From NCBI GenBank assembly GCA_021208135.1, contig JAJOKB010000050.1, forward strand, positions 1 to 32,049: a stretch of 32,049 bases of DNA, read 5' to 3'. The notes under the pieces are model-generated. The model saw only the letters and a program-made list of their open reading frames with translations. It searched no databases and was not told where the DNA came from. The stretch comes from Verrucomicrobiota bacterium (lineage in GTDB: Bacteria; Verrucomicrobiota; Verrucomicrobiia; Opitutales; Oceanipulchritudinaceae). Below, one piece after another: positions 1 to 8,489 of the stretch. A program made the position numbers and the translations under genes. How positions within the stretch are numbered: position 1 is the stretch's first letter; every line of letters begins with the position of its first letter.

Positions 1-1012
1 GGTTCTCTATCCCAAGGGCGCGGTCATACCAAAAGCGGTACACTCCAAGATCTTCCGGTCGCAAGCCATTGAACGTCAAACTTGCCCATCCCTTGGCGGT
101 GAAGTCGCCGTGATTGCCATCGACCGAAAAATCGAGTCGACGGTTTTCGGTTGTACTGAGAAACTCCTTACTGCGCTCGTCGCCCGAAAAGGATTCTAAA
201 TACATTTGCGCCCAGGCCCGGTTCATCCGACTCCAATTGAAATTCAAACTATTATCGCCCGCTTGCTGTAGCGCGTAGACTGCGGCATACAGAAAGTGAG
301 CGGCATAACCAGTGTATGCTGATCCCTCCTGGGACATCGCCAGTGCTCCATAACCATTCGCAAGATGGAGATTGAGGTCGTTTTTAAGGATATTCAGTCG
401 GCTGGCGCGGTTGTTTTCCTGTCCGGTGGCTAATATCGCGATTAACTCAGCCGAACGGCATACCGCCACCCAGTTGCTTGCGCGATCAGATTGAGACAGG
501 TTTGGATGCGAAAAACCGACCCACGCGTCCAGTGCGAGGTTAAGCTTATTTAGTAAATATGAACGCTGCTCGGCAGATAATCCATCGTATGCCCAGTTGT
601 AAACTTGTGCAAAGCCCAAAGTCATATAGGCTCTGGCTAACCCATATCCGTCCTCAGGCACGCGGTTGTCCGGATCAGGATCGTTATGAACGTCCCACAG
701 TTGCTCAAATGCCAGTTGCGCATAGGTTGGATTTTTACTGATTAAGTAAACCAGTGAGGCTTCCCGTGCTAAGGATGCGCGATGGTAATTCCAGTTGCCA
801 TCGTCCGTGGCAGTGTAGGTTTGCCAATCTCCAGTATCCACCCTGGCCTTGATGGCAGCATAGATTTCCGCGTGAACTGAACCCGGCTCGGCTACAAGCG
901 TCTGCAGCTCCTGAATTCTTTGCGCATTCAGAAATAAGTTGGGATAGGTAACACTTCCGAACGCTTTAGCTGCAACCAGAATTATACAGAATAGTAGTAG
1001 GGTACGCTTCAT
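1..1012 (-). CDS. Exported heparinase II/III-like (alpha/alpha-toroid) protein, N-terminal part only
   Basis: Reading leftwards from an ATG at 1012-1010 gives about 337 residues with no stop before the window edge, so the C-terminus is missing. It opens with a clear signal peptide: MKRT, then a hydrophobic core (LLLFCIILVAA), then a short polar stretch. The mature start 'YPNLFLNAQRIQELQ' resembles the 'P.LF.....I..L' opening of heparinase II/III and alginate-lyase-like proteins. It is followed by an alpha-helical region with 'SNWVAVCRSAELIAILATG' and 'QEGSAYTGYA', which match the conserved NW.AVC and EG..Y.GY blocks of that alpha-toroid fold. The expected C-terminal beta-sandwich lies outside the window. 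The likely role is extracytoplasmic depolymerisation of a uronic-acid polysaccharide, but the substrate cannot be read. It is divergent from the XylR-type regulator gene, which may control it. Family is fairly sure, specificity is unknown. Confidence 0.72.
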   Translation of the reverse strand, partial: MKRTLLLFCIILVAAKAFGSVTYPNLFLNAQRIQELQTLVAEPGSVHAEIYAAIKARVDTGDWQTYTATDDGNWNYHRASLAREASLVYLISKNPTYAQLAFEQLWDVHNDPDPDNRVPEDGYGLARAYMTLGFAQVYNWAYDGLSAEQRSYLLNKLNLALDAWVGFSHPNLSQSDRASNWVAVCRSAELIAILATGQENNRASRLNILKNDLNLHLANGYGALAMSQEGSAYTGYAAHFLYAAVYALQQAGDNSLNFNWSRMNRAWAQMYLESFSGDERSKEFLSTTENRRLDFSVDGNHGDFTAKGWASLTFNGLRPEDLGVYRFWYDRALGIEN

Positions 1013-1020
1013 AATCTATT

Positions 1021-1032
1021 TCAGGGTCAGGG
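1021..1032. repeat. Tandem hexamer TCAGGG x2 just upstream of the heparinase-like gene
   Basis: Two adjacent copies of TCAGGG lie 8 bases upstream of the ATG at 1012 (read as CCCTGACCCTGA on the minus strand). The same hexamer forms both arms of the hairpin upstream of the AraC gene at 23752-23766. It may be a regulator half-site or chance. There is no direct evidence of function. Confidence 0.3.
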
Positions 1033-1107
1033 GTGAGTGACAGTAGTTTAGCGGACCCTGCCTCTCATGGCTACCATTGTCTGCGTATATCATTTTTGGA
1101 TTTGCGT

Positions 1108-1139
1108 AAAAAAGAACGCGGACGTTGCTGTCCGCGTTC
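1108..1139 (-). terminator. Terminator-like hairpin with T-run, in the leader side of the heparinase-like gene
   Basis: Bases 1114-1123 (GAACGCGGAC) and 1130-1139 (GTCCGCGTTC) form a perfect 10-bp stem around a 6-base loop. On the minus strand the stem is followed at once by six T residues (1113-1108), which is the intrinsic-terminator pattern. It lies about 100 bases upstream of the minus-strand ATG at 1012, between two divergent genes. It could therefore be a leader attenuator of the heparinase-like gene or the end of a short minus-strand transcript. On the plus strand there is no T-run, so it would act there only as a leader hairpin or operator. The structure is plain in the sequence; the function is inferred. 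Confidence 0.55.
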
Positions 1140-1209
1140 ACAAACGCTCAGTAGTCGGGCTGGAGAAAAGCTGCTTGCGCGTGAGGCTTTTCTTCGTAAG
1201 TCTGAATTC

Positions 1210-2349
1210 ATGCCCCAAGGGAAGCGAAAGCGCGTGATATTGTTGTTGGAGACCCACTTTAACTACGGGCGTGAGATATTGGATGGTATTGCGCATTACC
1301 AGCATGTTCACGGCTCTTGGGAGTGCTGGTTTCGTCCTTGGCAACGAAGTTCGCTGCCACCTAACCTGAACAATTGGGATGGAGTTATCGGGCGTTTTCG
1401 ATTTGCCGAGGATGTGGCTTTATTTCCTGCCGGTATGCCCTTGGTGAATGTGTCTTTGGGTGGGCAGCAAGCGCCGGATTTGCCCACCATAAGTCCTGAT
1501 GAGCATGCGATAGGGGCAGCGGTGGCCGACGCGTTTCGCGAACGTGGCTTCCGAAAATTTGCGGTGGTAGGTTTGGCTGGTCGCTGTTTTGCCAACGAGC
1601 GGATCGCAGGCTTTGTGGCTGCGGTTGAGGCGATGGGTCTGACTCCACCGGAAGAATTTCGCTACAGTCAGGTCATTCGCCACGTGGAGACGCAGTTTGT
1701 GGAATGGCTGCAAAGCCAACCTCGTCCGCTCGCTATTTTTGCCTGTAATGATGTGACTGGGCGGGAGATCCTGGAAGTCCTGATCAAGTTGCAGATAAAA
1801 GTGCCTGATGAAGTAGCGGTCATCGGGGTCGATAATGACCAGCAGGTGTGTTCGTTGAGTTTTCCGCAGTTATCGAGTGTGCGCACCAATGCTCAACTCA
1901 TTGGGTTCAAAGCGGCGGAGCTGTTGCATGCCATGCACCTAAATCCGGATTTTATTCCGCCTCTGCGCACAAAAGTACCTCATTTAGGCATTCAACACCG
2001 TTTGTCATCGGATATTTTCGCGGTGGATGATCCTGCGGTCGCAAAGGCATTGGGTTACGTGCGCGATCATTTGCATGAGAGTCTGCACGTGGTTGAATTG
2101 GCAAAGTATGCTGGAGTCAGTCGCAAGACCCTGGAGCTTAAATTTGAGCAATTTTTGGGATCCACGCCGGCTGGTGAGATTCGTGCCAGACGAGTGCGCA
2201 AGGCTCTGGAACTGCTGGCGGGCACCCAGTTAAGTATGTCGGAGATTGCTGAAAGGATTGGGATCCGCGATCAATCGGCATTGAGTACTCTGGTTCGGCA
2301 AAAGACCGGAATGACTCCGATGGCCTACCGAAGGCAGCACTGCAATTAA
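1210..2349 (+). CDS. XylR-type transcriptional regulator (LacI-like sensor domain fused to AraC HTH)
   Basis: The protein of 379 residues starts at ATG 1210 with 'MPQGKRKRVILLLETHFNYGREIL', the usual opening of XylR-family regulators (RV.LL.E....YGR..L.GI..Y). Residues up to about 265 form a periplasmic-binding/LacI-like sugar sensor: 'AIFACNDVTGREILE' and 'VPDEVAVIGVDND' are characteristic. The last about 105 residues hold two AraC-type helix-turn-helix units ('VVELAKYAGVSRKTLELKF' and 'MSEIAERIGIRDQSALSTLVRQKTG'). The reading frame stays open upstream to 1033, but that extension is not family-like and runs through the 1114-1139 hairpin, so I reject it. It is divergent from the heparinase-like gene, its most likely target. 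There is no clear Shine-Dalgarno site. The ligand is probably a pentose, uronic acid or related sugar (inference). Confidence 0.88.
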   Translation: MPQGKRKRVILLLETHFNYGREILDGIAHYQHVHGSWECWFRPWQRSSLPPNLNNWDGVIGRFRFAEDVALFPAGMPLVNVSLGGQQAPDLPTISPDEHAIGAAVADAFRERGFRKFAVVGLAGRCFANERIAGFVAAVEAMGLTPPEEFRYSQVIRHVETQFVEWLQSQPRPLAIFACNDVTGREILEVLIKLQIKVPDEVAVIGVDNDQQVCSLSFPQLSSVRTNAQLIGFKAAELLHAMHLNPDFIPPLRTKVPHLGIQHRLSSDIFAVDDPAVAKALGYVRDHLHESLHVVELAKYAGVSRKTLELKFEQFLGSTPAGEIRARRVRKALELLAGTQLSMSEIAERIGIRDQSALSTLVRQKTGMTPMAYRRQHCN

Positions 2350-2438
2350 GCGTATCGGCACGGCCTCCTCGGGTTCAGGCAACAGAAGATGAAATGGAAT
2401 TTGAGTTGCTTTTAGCAAAACAATATCTCAAATGACCT

Positions 2439-2711
2439 ATGATGGACAAGTCCGTTCAGTTAATGGTGCAGAACAAGATGGGCATTCATGCGCGGCCAGC
2501 CGCGATGATTGTTCGTATTGCCAATAAGTATCCAGCCGAAGTTACGGTTGAAAAAGATGATGAACAAGTGAATGGCAAAAGCATCATGGGGCTGATGATG
2601 CTGGCTGCAGGCAAAGGTTCGGCCATTAAGATCACTGCAAGTGGCAGTGGTGCTGATGAAATGTTGGCTGAGTTGGAAGCGCTGTTTGCGCGCAAGTTTG
2701 ACGAAAGCTAG
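2439..2711 (+). CDS. ptsH: HPr-family phosphocarrier protein
   Basis: This small protein (90 residues, or 89 if the second ATG at 2442 is used) is the normal HPr length. The active-site histidine is His17 in 'MGIHARPA', and the regulatory serine corresponds to Ser48 in 'VNGKSIMGLMML'. HPr accepts phosphate from enzyme I at the histidine. In many bacteria it is also phosphorylated on the serine by HprK to signal carbon status. No enzyme I, enzyme II or HprK gene is visible nearby, so it may serve a regulatory or nitrogen-type phosphorelay rather than sugar uptake. It follows the regulator gene by 89 bases on the same strand and precedes tamB by about 60 bases. No frameshift is seen. Confidence 0.93.
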   Translation: MMDKSVQLMVQNKMGIHARPAAMIVRIANKYPAEVTVEKDDEQVNGKSIMGLMMLAAGKGSAIKITASGSGADEMLAELEALFARKFDES

Positions 2712-2770
2712 TGTCCTGATTGTTGTATTGTGCGCAACACTTGCGGAAATTGCAGGTTTGACCCAAAGTG

Positions 2771-5700
2771 ATGGTTGTGGTCTCCGCCAAGCGCACATTT
2801 ATATTCTTCATTCTGTTTCCGGGCATCTTTCTGGCGCTGTGTATGTTGTTACATCCTTGGGCTGTAGCCTGGTTGCTTGGATATGTTTTGCGGTCGCAGC
2901 AGGTCGGATACGCGGACTTTCAGGTGCAAGGTTTTTCACATTATCGATTGCACGGCATTGAATGGTCGGCACCGGATGGCACTCACGTCAAGGTGGATAA
3001 TCTGACTGTGCGCCAACCGATTCCGTGGCTACTGGCACTGCGCAAGGAGAGTACGGAGCCTTGGGTGACTATTTCCGGTGTCGCAGTTCTAGTTGCCGCA
3101 GATGAGGATAGGGTGGATGAGGACAAACAGGTCACCGGAGCCTTAATATACCTGACCTGGTGCGCATCTGGGAGCAACTTGCCAAGTGGATGCCGCGAGC
3201 GGTTTTAGTCGATGGATTCGTGCGCTTGCCAGCCATTGACCTTAGTATCTCTGTCGGGGAGATCCTATGGACCAGTGGTGATCTGGTTGTTTCCGGTATG
3301 AGAACAGACTCATGGATCAGCGACATCGTACGCGTGGAGCAGGCGCGGGCCGATGCCGGTTTACTATTGCGCGGCGACGAGTTTCGGCTGGTTGTGGACG
3401 CCACCGGAAGAGTGATTACGGAGCATTTGGATGAGCAGATTGAGGTAGCCGTTGAAGGAGGTTGGGATGCGAACTCCTTTGCATTCAACAGGTTGACGCT
3501 GCAATGGCCTGGCATGGACGCCAGACTGGATCAACCGCTCAGGGGATCCCTGGAGACCTGGCAATTTGAGTCGCCCGCCACGTTTTTTGCTGGAAACACA
3601 ATTGCAGCAATGGGCCGGAAATTTCGCCAGCGGCGATTTAAAGATCATGACCTCCTGGCAAGGCTGGACCGACACCGGTTTTGACGCCAGTTTACAATTC
3701 AGAGCTGAAGCGAGACAGGTGTTCACCCCTTGGCTCAACATGAGTGGGTTGACAGTAAAACGCAACACTGAATGCCCGTGAGCTATCAGTTGCCACAGCC
3801 GACGTTACCCTTTCCGAGGGATCAAAGTTGGCGCTATCGGGCAACTATCAGTTTGCATCCAATAGTGTTTCAGGCCTTGAATTCTCGATGAATTGGCAGG
3901 GGAACGATTTTGCTTACTGGTTGCCTGACTGGGCGTTGGACACGGTCGGCAATCTGCGTTTATCGGCTGGTGGGCATCTACTGGAACTCGAGCATGCAGG
4001 GGTGGTTCACACCGACAGAGTGGCTTTGCCCAACGGCGAATCGGTGGCGCTGCGCCTGAATTGGCAAGGTGTGGGTCAAGCGGTGGAACATGGCGTATTG
4101 ATTTTCAGGCATCCTGACTTGGAAGCGGGTATGGAATTTTCGCTCAGCCGGCATAGTGACGATTGGACCTTGGTTGCACCGTTGTACCGCATTCAACACC
4201 AGCGCTTGCCAGAAATGTTTTCTTACGAACCTATGCGGGTCGTGCTGCAACTGGTGGCCGGGCAAGCGCCATCTCTGCAGGTGCAAGGTTTATCGTTGCG
4301 TGATTCCGCTGGGGAAACCCGGTTGGGGGGGGGGCGTGGTGCTCGAACAAATGCGCTTGCGCAGCGCAAATGCGGCGATTGCCAATCTGTATTCGAAAGA
4401 CCTGCAAGCTTTTCTGGGAGCCGACATTCCCGAATTGTTTCTGCGTGATCTACAGCTGCAATTGCGCTCCAGACCCAGTGGTGAAACCGCTCCAGTGACA
4501 GGCAATCTGCAATTTTCCGGTTATCATCCGATCAGTTCATCGGATCGGATTGAAGTGAATCTATCCGCCGACCTGGCCAGCGATGGCATTCGGGTGACCG
4601 AAGGCAGAGCCAGCCTTAATGAGTCCCCATTTCTGCGGGTGGATGGATTGTTGCCAATCACGCTGGTGCGCGAAGGCAACACCTACCGACAGCAAGTGGA
4701 TTATCGTGCCAGAATGCGCGCTTCGGCAGGACTGGGAGCGCATCCGCTGCTATTGGACTGGATACACACCTTAACGGACCTGCGGATTGATACGCCGGAG
4801 GGTGATATTGAGTTGAGTGGCACCCTGAGGGCTCCCACAGGCCGGATTGCACTTCAGGCAAACAAGGTGCAGACGGCCTTCGCCGTTGCCGGTGAGAATA
4901 TTGTCATTGATCAACCTGTTCTGCACGCGGAGTTTTCTCCATCTGAATTGAGGTTGGATCGCGCAACCGGGGCAATCAGATATGAACCCTTTTCAGTGTC
5001 GGCCAGACTGCCTATGCAGGGAGCTGATTGGGAAGCGTTGTTCAGTGAATTCGCGTTACCGGATTGGCGCAGAGGTTCAGTGGATCTCAAAGTCACTTCC
5101 TTGCGCCTGGAAACACTGTCTGCCATCTTTCCCGATGTATTGGGACGCAGCGGCAATTTGTCTGTGGACGCCACTTTCAACAGGCGTCAGGGCATGAGTG
5201 GCAGCATCACAATCCAGAATTTGCAGACCCGACCACTGCCGAATGGTTCTGTTGTCGATCGCTTGAATACCCGACTTCATCTGGAAGGCGAACACATGCG
5301 CATAGAGCAGTTTTCGGCGAGAGTCAGCGGTCAACCTTTGAATATTGCTGGCACGCTATCATTCCCTGATTGGCAAAGTATCGCTTATGACTTGAGTCTG
5401 AGTGGTCAACAGCTTCCATTCTGGCGTCAGGATCAAATTTTGTTGCGCGGGGATTTGGATTTACGCCTGCAAAAAATAGCGGACGAACCATCGCCGGTGC
5501 TGTCCGGCGATATCGCGTTTCGCGACAGCCTGTTCATTCAGGAAGTCAACCTCTTCGCGGGAGGCACGCGTACAGGAGGACGTATCCGTCCTCCCTTTTT
5601 TAGCATTGATGAACAACCGTTTTCCGAGTGGCGCCTGAACCTGCATCTCAGAGGGCGTGATTTTTTGCGCATTCAATCTCCCTTTCTGGTGGGGCGGGTC

Positions 5701-6264
5701 TCAGCTGACTTCAGGTTGGCGGGTACCCTGGGAGATCCGGTTCTGTACGGATCGGCATTTATGGACAGCGGCAGTATCTTATTCAATTTCGGTACCCTGC
5801 AGATCCAGCGTGCGCAGGCCCGAATTTCGCTGGAAAACCCATTTATGATAGAGCTGGATACCTTTGCCCAGGGTCGGTCTTTTGGCTATGATGTTACCTT
5901 TCAACTCGACGGTACTGAAATGGATCCAAGAGTGCAGTTTACCTCCAATCCGGCGTTGGGGCAGCGTGAAATACTCCAGCTTCTGGTTGCTGGAGTGATG
6001 CCTGAGCAGGCGGGGGGTGGGGCACAGTCGGGGCAGAGATATGCACTCCTGCTGGGACGGAATGTCTGGCAGCAACTGTTTCCCGGTAGTGGTGGCTCTT
6101 TTGCTGAAAGACTGGAGATTCGCAACGGGCGCGATATCTCCGAACGGGGTCGGGACACCTACGAGGTGGAATTTCAACTCAACAACAGGATTACCTTGCA
6201 CGGCGAGTACGACAGATTCGATGATTTCAATTTTGGGGTGCGCTGGCACTTGTTTACCCGGTGA
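2771..6264 (+). CDS. tamB: TamB-like translocation/assembly protein (frameshifted in this sequence)
   Basis: The reconstructed protein has about 1,160 residues. It begins with one membrane anchor near residues 7-35 ('TFIFFILFPGIFLALCMLL'), then long beta-rich AsmA/TamB-type sequence. It ends in a recognisable TamB C-terminus with 'LLLGRNVWQQLFPGSGG' and 'YEVEFQLNNRITLHGEYDRF'. TamB-family proteins span the periplasm and help lipid transport or outer-membrane protein assembly together with an Omp85 partner. Here that partner gene follows 6 bases downstream. Four frame changes interrupt the gene: about 3120-3150, the T6 run at 3583-3588 (T5 restores), about 3755-3767, and the G10 run at 4325-4334 (G9 restores). 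Because the protein on both sides of each break is good TamB-like sequence, I treat these as sequencing errors, though a true pseudogene is not excluded. The start is ATG 2771; GTG 2768 is an alternative. Confidence 0.8.
4325..4334 (+). repeat. G10 homopolymer inside tamB
   Basis: Ten consecutive G residues sit exactly where the tamB reading frame is lost. Nine would keep '..RLGGGVVLEQMRLRS..' in frame. Such a tract could be a slippage (phase-variation) site, but the many other homopolymer frameshifts in this window make a miscalled run length more likely. Confidence 0.6.
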
Positions 6265-6270
6265 GTTGAT

Positions 6271-8436
6271 ATGTACTGTTTTTTTCAAACCTGTGTCAGG
6301 ACGATGAAGGCCGAATCAACGGTGCCCAGCCCGGTGTTTGCGCAGGCGATCACCTTTGGGATCCTCTTTTGTTGCCTGATCGGAGGGGTGTTCGGCGTGC
6401 AGTCCGTTGCCGCCAGGATCAGTGTTTCCGGTACAGGATGGGTTGAAAGTCTGGCTATTCGCAATCTGGCCAACCAACTTCACCGCGAAAGTGATGAAGA
6501 AGAACACTACTCGGTGACTTTTATCGAAAATCTTTTGTTGATCGTGCGCAGTCGCCAGGTGGCTGATGGATATCTGGATGTGCGTATCCATGTGGATCTG
6601 GTGGCTGAGGATGGTACTGAATCCGGTCTGTTATGGACGGGAGAAGGATTGCTCGATATTCCTTCGGACACATCGTTTAGCGCCGTCCGATTGCGCCTGG
6701 AGAGCGGGGTGCAGTATTTCTTTGAGGAGTTGCAGATTACTGGGTTGACTGTCCTACCCATTCAGGAAGCCAGAAGGTTTTTCTACAACGACGCGTTTTT
6801 ATTGGGAGGGCGAACTGCGCGGGCCTATTCGCCGGGTGTGTTGAGAGCTGCGGTAAACAATCTGGAAGACGAACTGCGTTTTCTGGGATTTCAGGATGCC
6901 GCAGTGCGAATTGCCGATGTTCGTGCCGATCCTGCACGTGGGGCAGTGTTGGTGGCCATTGACGTTCAGCAGGGTTTGCTGCACAAAGTACGGTCAATCG
7001 AAGTGGTGACAACGGAGCCCGGACTGGCAGATGATTGGCTGCGGGAGGAAAGGTCGTTGTTGCCGGTACCGTTTTCGCGGTTCTGGTTGCAGGAAACCCA
7101 AAGGTTGTTGCTCAATGAATTTTGGGCTGCTGGTTTTGCCGATGCCACAGTGCGAGCCGATGTGCGCACTGAGCGCGACAATGCAGCCGGTATTGTTTGG
7201 CATGATGTGCGCTGTATCGTCACATCGAGGGAGCAAATCCGCATCAGTGATGTCAGGATTTCCGGATTACAGCACACCCTGGAGCGACTGGTGCGGCGCA
7301 CGGCTGTCGTCAGTGAAGGAGATTTGCTCAATCCCATTGCCTTGGATGAGGCCCGGTCGCGACTTGGGGAGACTGGGTATTTTTCGCGAAGTGAGCGTGC
7401 AGACTTCGCCGCAAGAAGATCCTGCGTTGCGTGCGGTGGAGTTTCTTTCGTCGAGCGCCCAAGGCATGATTTCAAACTTTACACTGGGTATGGCTCTTAT
7501 GAGTATTTGCGGGCAGGTCTGGAATTGCGCCAGCGCAACCTGTGGGGCAGGGGACACAGCGCAAGTACTCTGCTGATGCAATCATTCAAAAGCAGCAGGG
7601 CGGAGGTCAATTACTCCTTTCCCCGGTTTTTGGATGCAGATCAGGATGCGTTTCTCAATGCGCGCTTGTTGCGGCGCGAGGAACCGACCTTTTTGCGCAC
7701 CGAGTACGGTTTACAGGTGGGGGTCGATCGGCGTTTGAGCAGGCGTTCGCGGGTGGGTGTCAGCTATCGGTTGGAGAATTTGCGATCGTCTGATTTCGAC
7801 GGTTTTGCCGGAGATGTGGGGGTCGTGGAAGCCCGGGTGGGAAGTATTTTGGCCTACTTTAGCCGGGAAACCAGAGACAACCCCATTTTCCCGCGCCGAG
7901 GCAGTTCATTTAGAGTGGAGATGGAATTCAGTGCGCCTTTGTTTCTGGCTGATGTCACATTCCAACGGATTCAGGCCAGTTATTCCCGATCCTGGGAATT
8001 CAACGAAGCCACTTTGTTACACGGCAATCTGAGCTATGGCATTGTCGGTTCCTGGAGAGAAACGGTGGATAACATTCCCATCAACAAGCGATTTTTCCCC
8101 GGAGGTGAGAACTCAATCCGCAGCTATCGCTACGCTGGCGCAACCCCGCGAGCGGCTGATGGAACCGTACTCGGGGCTGAAGTTTTCTCGCTCATGCAAT
8201 GGGATCTGGAATACTTTTTGAGTCCAATGCTCAGTGTGGTTGCTTTTACCGACCAGGTTCTGATCAGTGATGACTATCAAACGGTGGTTGGTGACGAGTG
8301 GCTCAGTGCGGTAGGTTTTGGGGTGCGTTATCGCACGTTGCTGGGACCACTGAGGCTTGAGGCAGGCTTTAACCTGCGCAGACGCGCCTTTGATCCCAGT
8401 TATGTCGTTTTGTTGTCACTGGGGTATCCTTTTTGA
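6271..8436 (+). CDS. tamA: Omp85-family outer-membrane protein, TamA/BamA-like
   Basis: The protein has about 721 residues. From ATG 6271 or, more convincingly, ATG 6304 ('MKAESTVPSPVF') it has a hydrophobic export signal. POTRA-like repeats follow (for example 'VRSIEVVTTEPGL' and 'IRISDVRISGLQHTLERLVRR'). Then comes a C-terminal 16-strand-type barrel with 'GYGSYEYLRAGLELRQRNLWG', 'RDNPIFPRRGSSFRVEMEF', 'FFPGGENSIRSYRY' and a terminal Phe in 'VVLLSLGYPF', the outer-membrane signature. The partner is the TamB-like protein encoded just upstream. Two compensating single-base errors put a short stretch out of frame: T5 at 7380-7384 (T4 gives 'YFREVSVQTSPQEDPALRAVEF') and a missing T near 7442-7448. 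Assignment to Omp85 is firm; TamA rather than BamA is inferred from the TamB neighbour. Confidence 0.86.
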   Translation: MYCFFQTCVRTMKAESTVPSPVFAQAITFGILFCCLIGGVFGVQSVAARISVSGTGWVESLAIRNLANQLHRESDEEEHYSVTFIENLLLIVRSRQVADGYLDVRIHVDLVAEDGTESGLLWTGEGLLDIPSDTSFSAVRLRLESGVQYFFEELQITGLTVLPIQEARRFFYNDAFLLGGRTARAYSPGVLRAAVNNLEDELRFLGFQDAAVRIADVRADPARGAVLVAIDVQQGLLHKVRSIEVVTTEPGLADDWLREERSLLPVPFSRFWLQETQRLLLNEFWAAGFADATVRADVRTERDNAAGIVWHDVRCIVTSREQIRISDVRISGLQHTLERLVRRTAVVSEGDLLNPIALDEARSRLGETGYFSRSERADFAARRSCVACGGVSFVERPRHDFKLYTGYGSYEYLRAGLELRQRNLWGRGHSASTLLMQSFKSSRAEVNYSFPRFLDADQDAFLNARLLRREEPTFLRTEYGLQVGVDRRLSRRSRVGVSYRLENLRSSDFDGFAGDVGVVEARVGSILAYFSRETRDNPIFPRRGSSFRVEMEFSAPLFLADVTFQRIQASYSRSWEFNEATLLHGNLSYGIVGSWRETVDNIPINKRFFPGGENSIRSYRYAGATPRAADGTVLGAEVFSLMQWDLEYFLSPMLSVVAFTDQVLISDDYQTVVGDEWLSAVGFGVRYRTLLGPLRLEAGFNLRRRAFDPSYVVLLSLGYPF

Positions 8437-8489
8437 GGTTGTCAATTCCCTCCAGACTGACGAAATTAGTAGTTCCCCTGAGATTTACT

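Noticed and set aside
1033-1209. N-terminal extension of the XylR-type regulator from 1033
   Set aside because: The extension has no family resemblance, runs through a perfect hairpin, and ATG 1210 gives the standard N-terminus.
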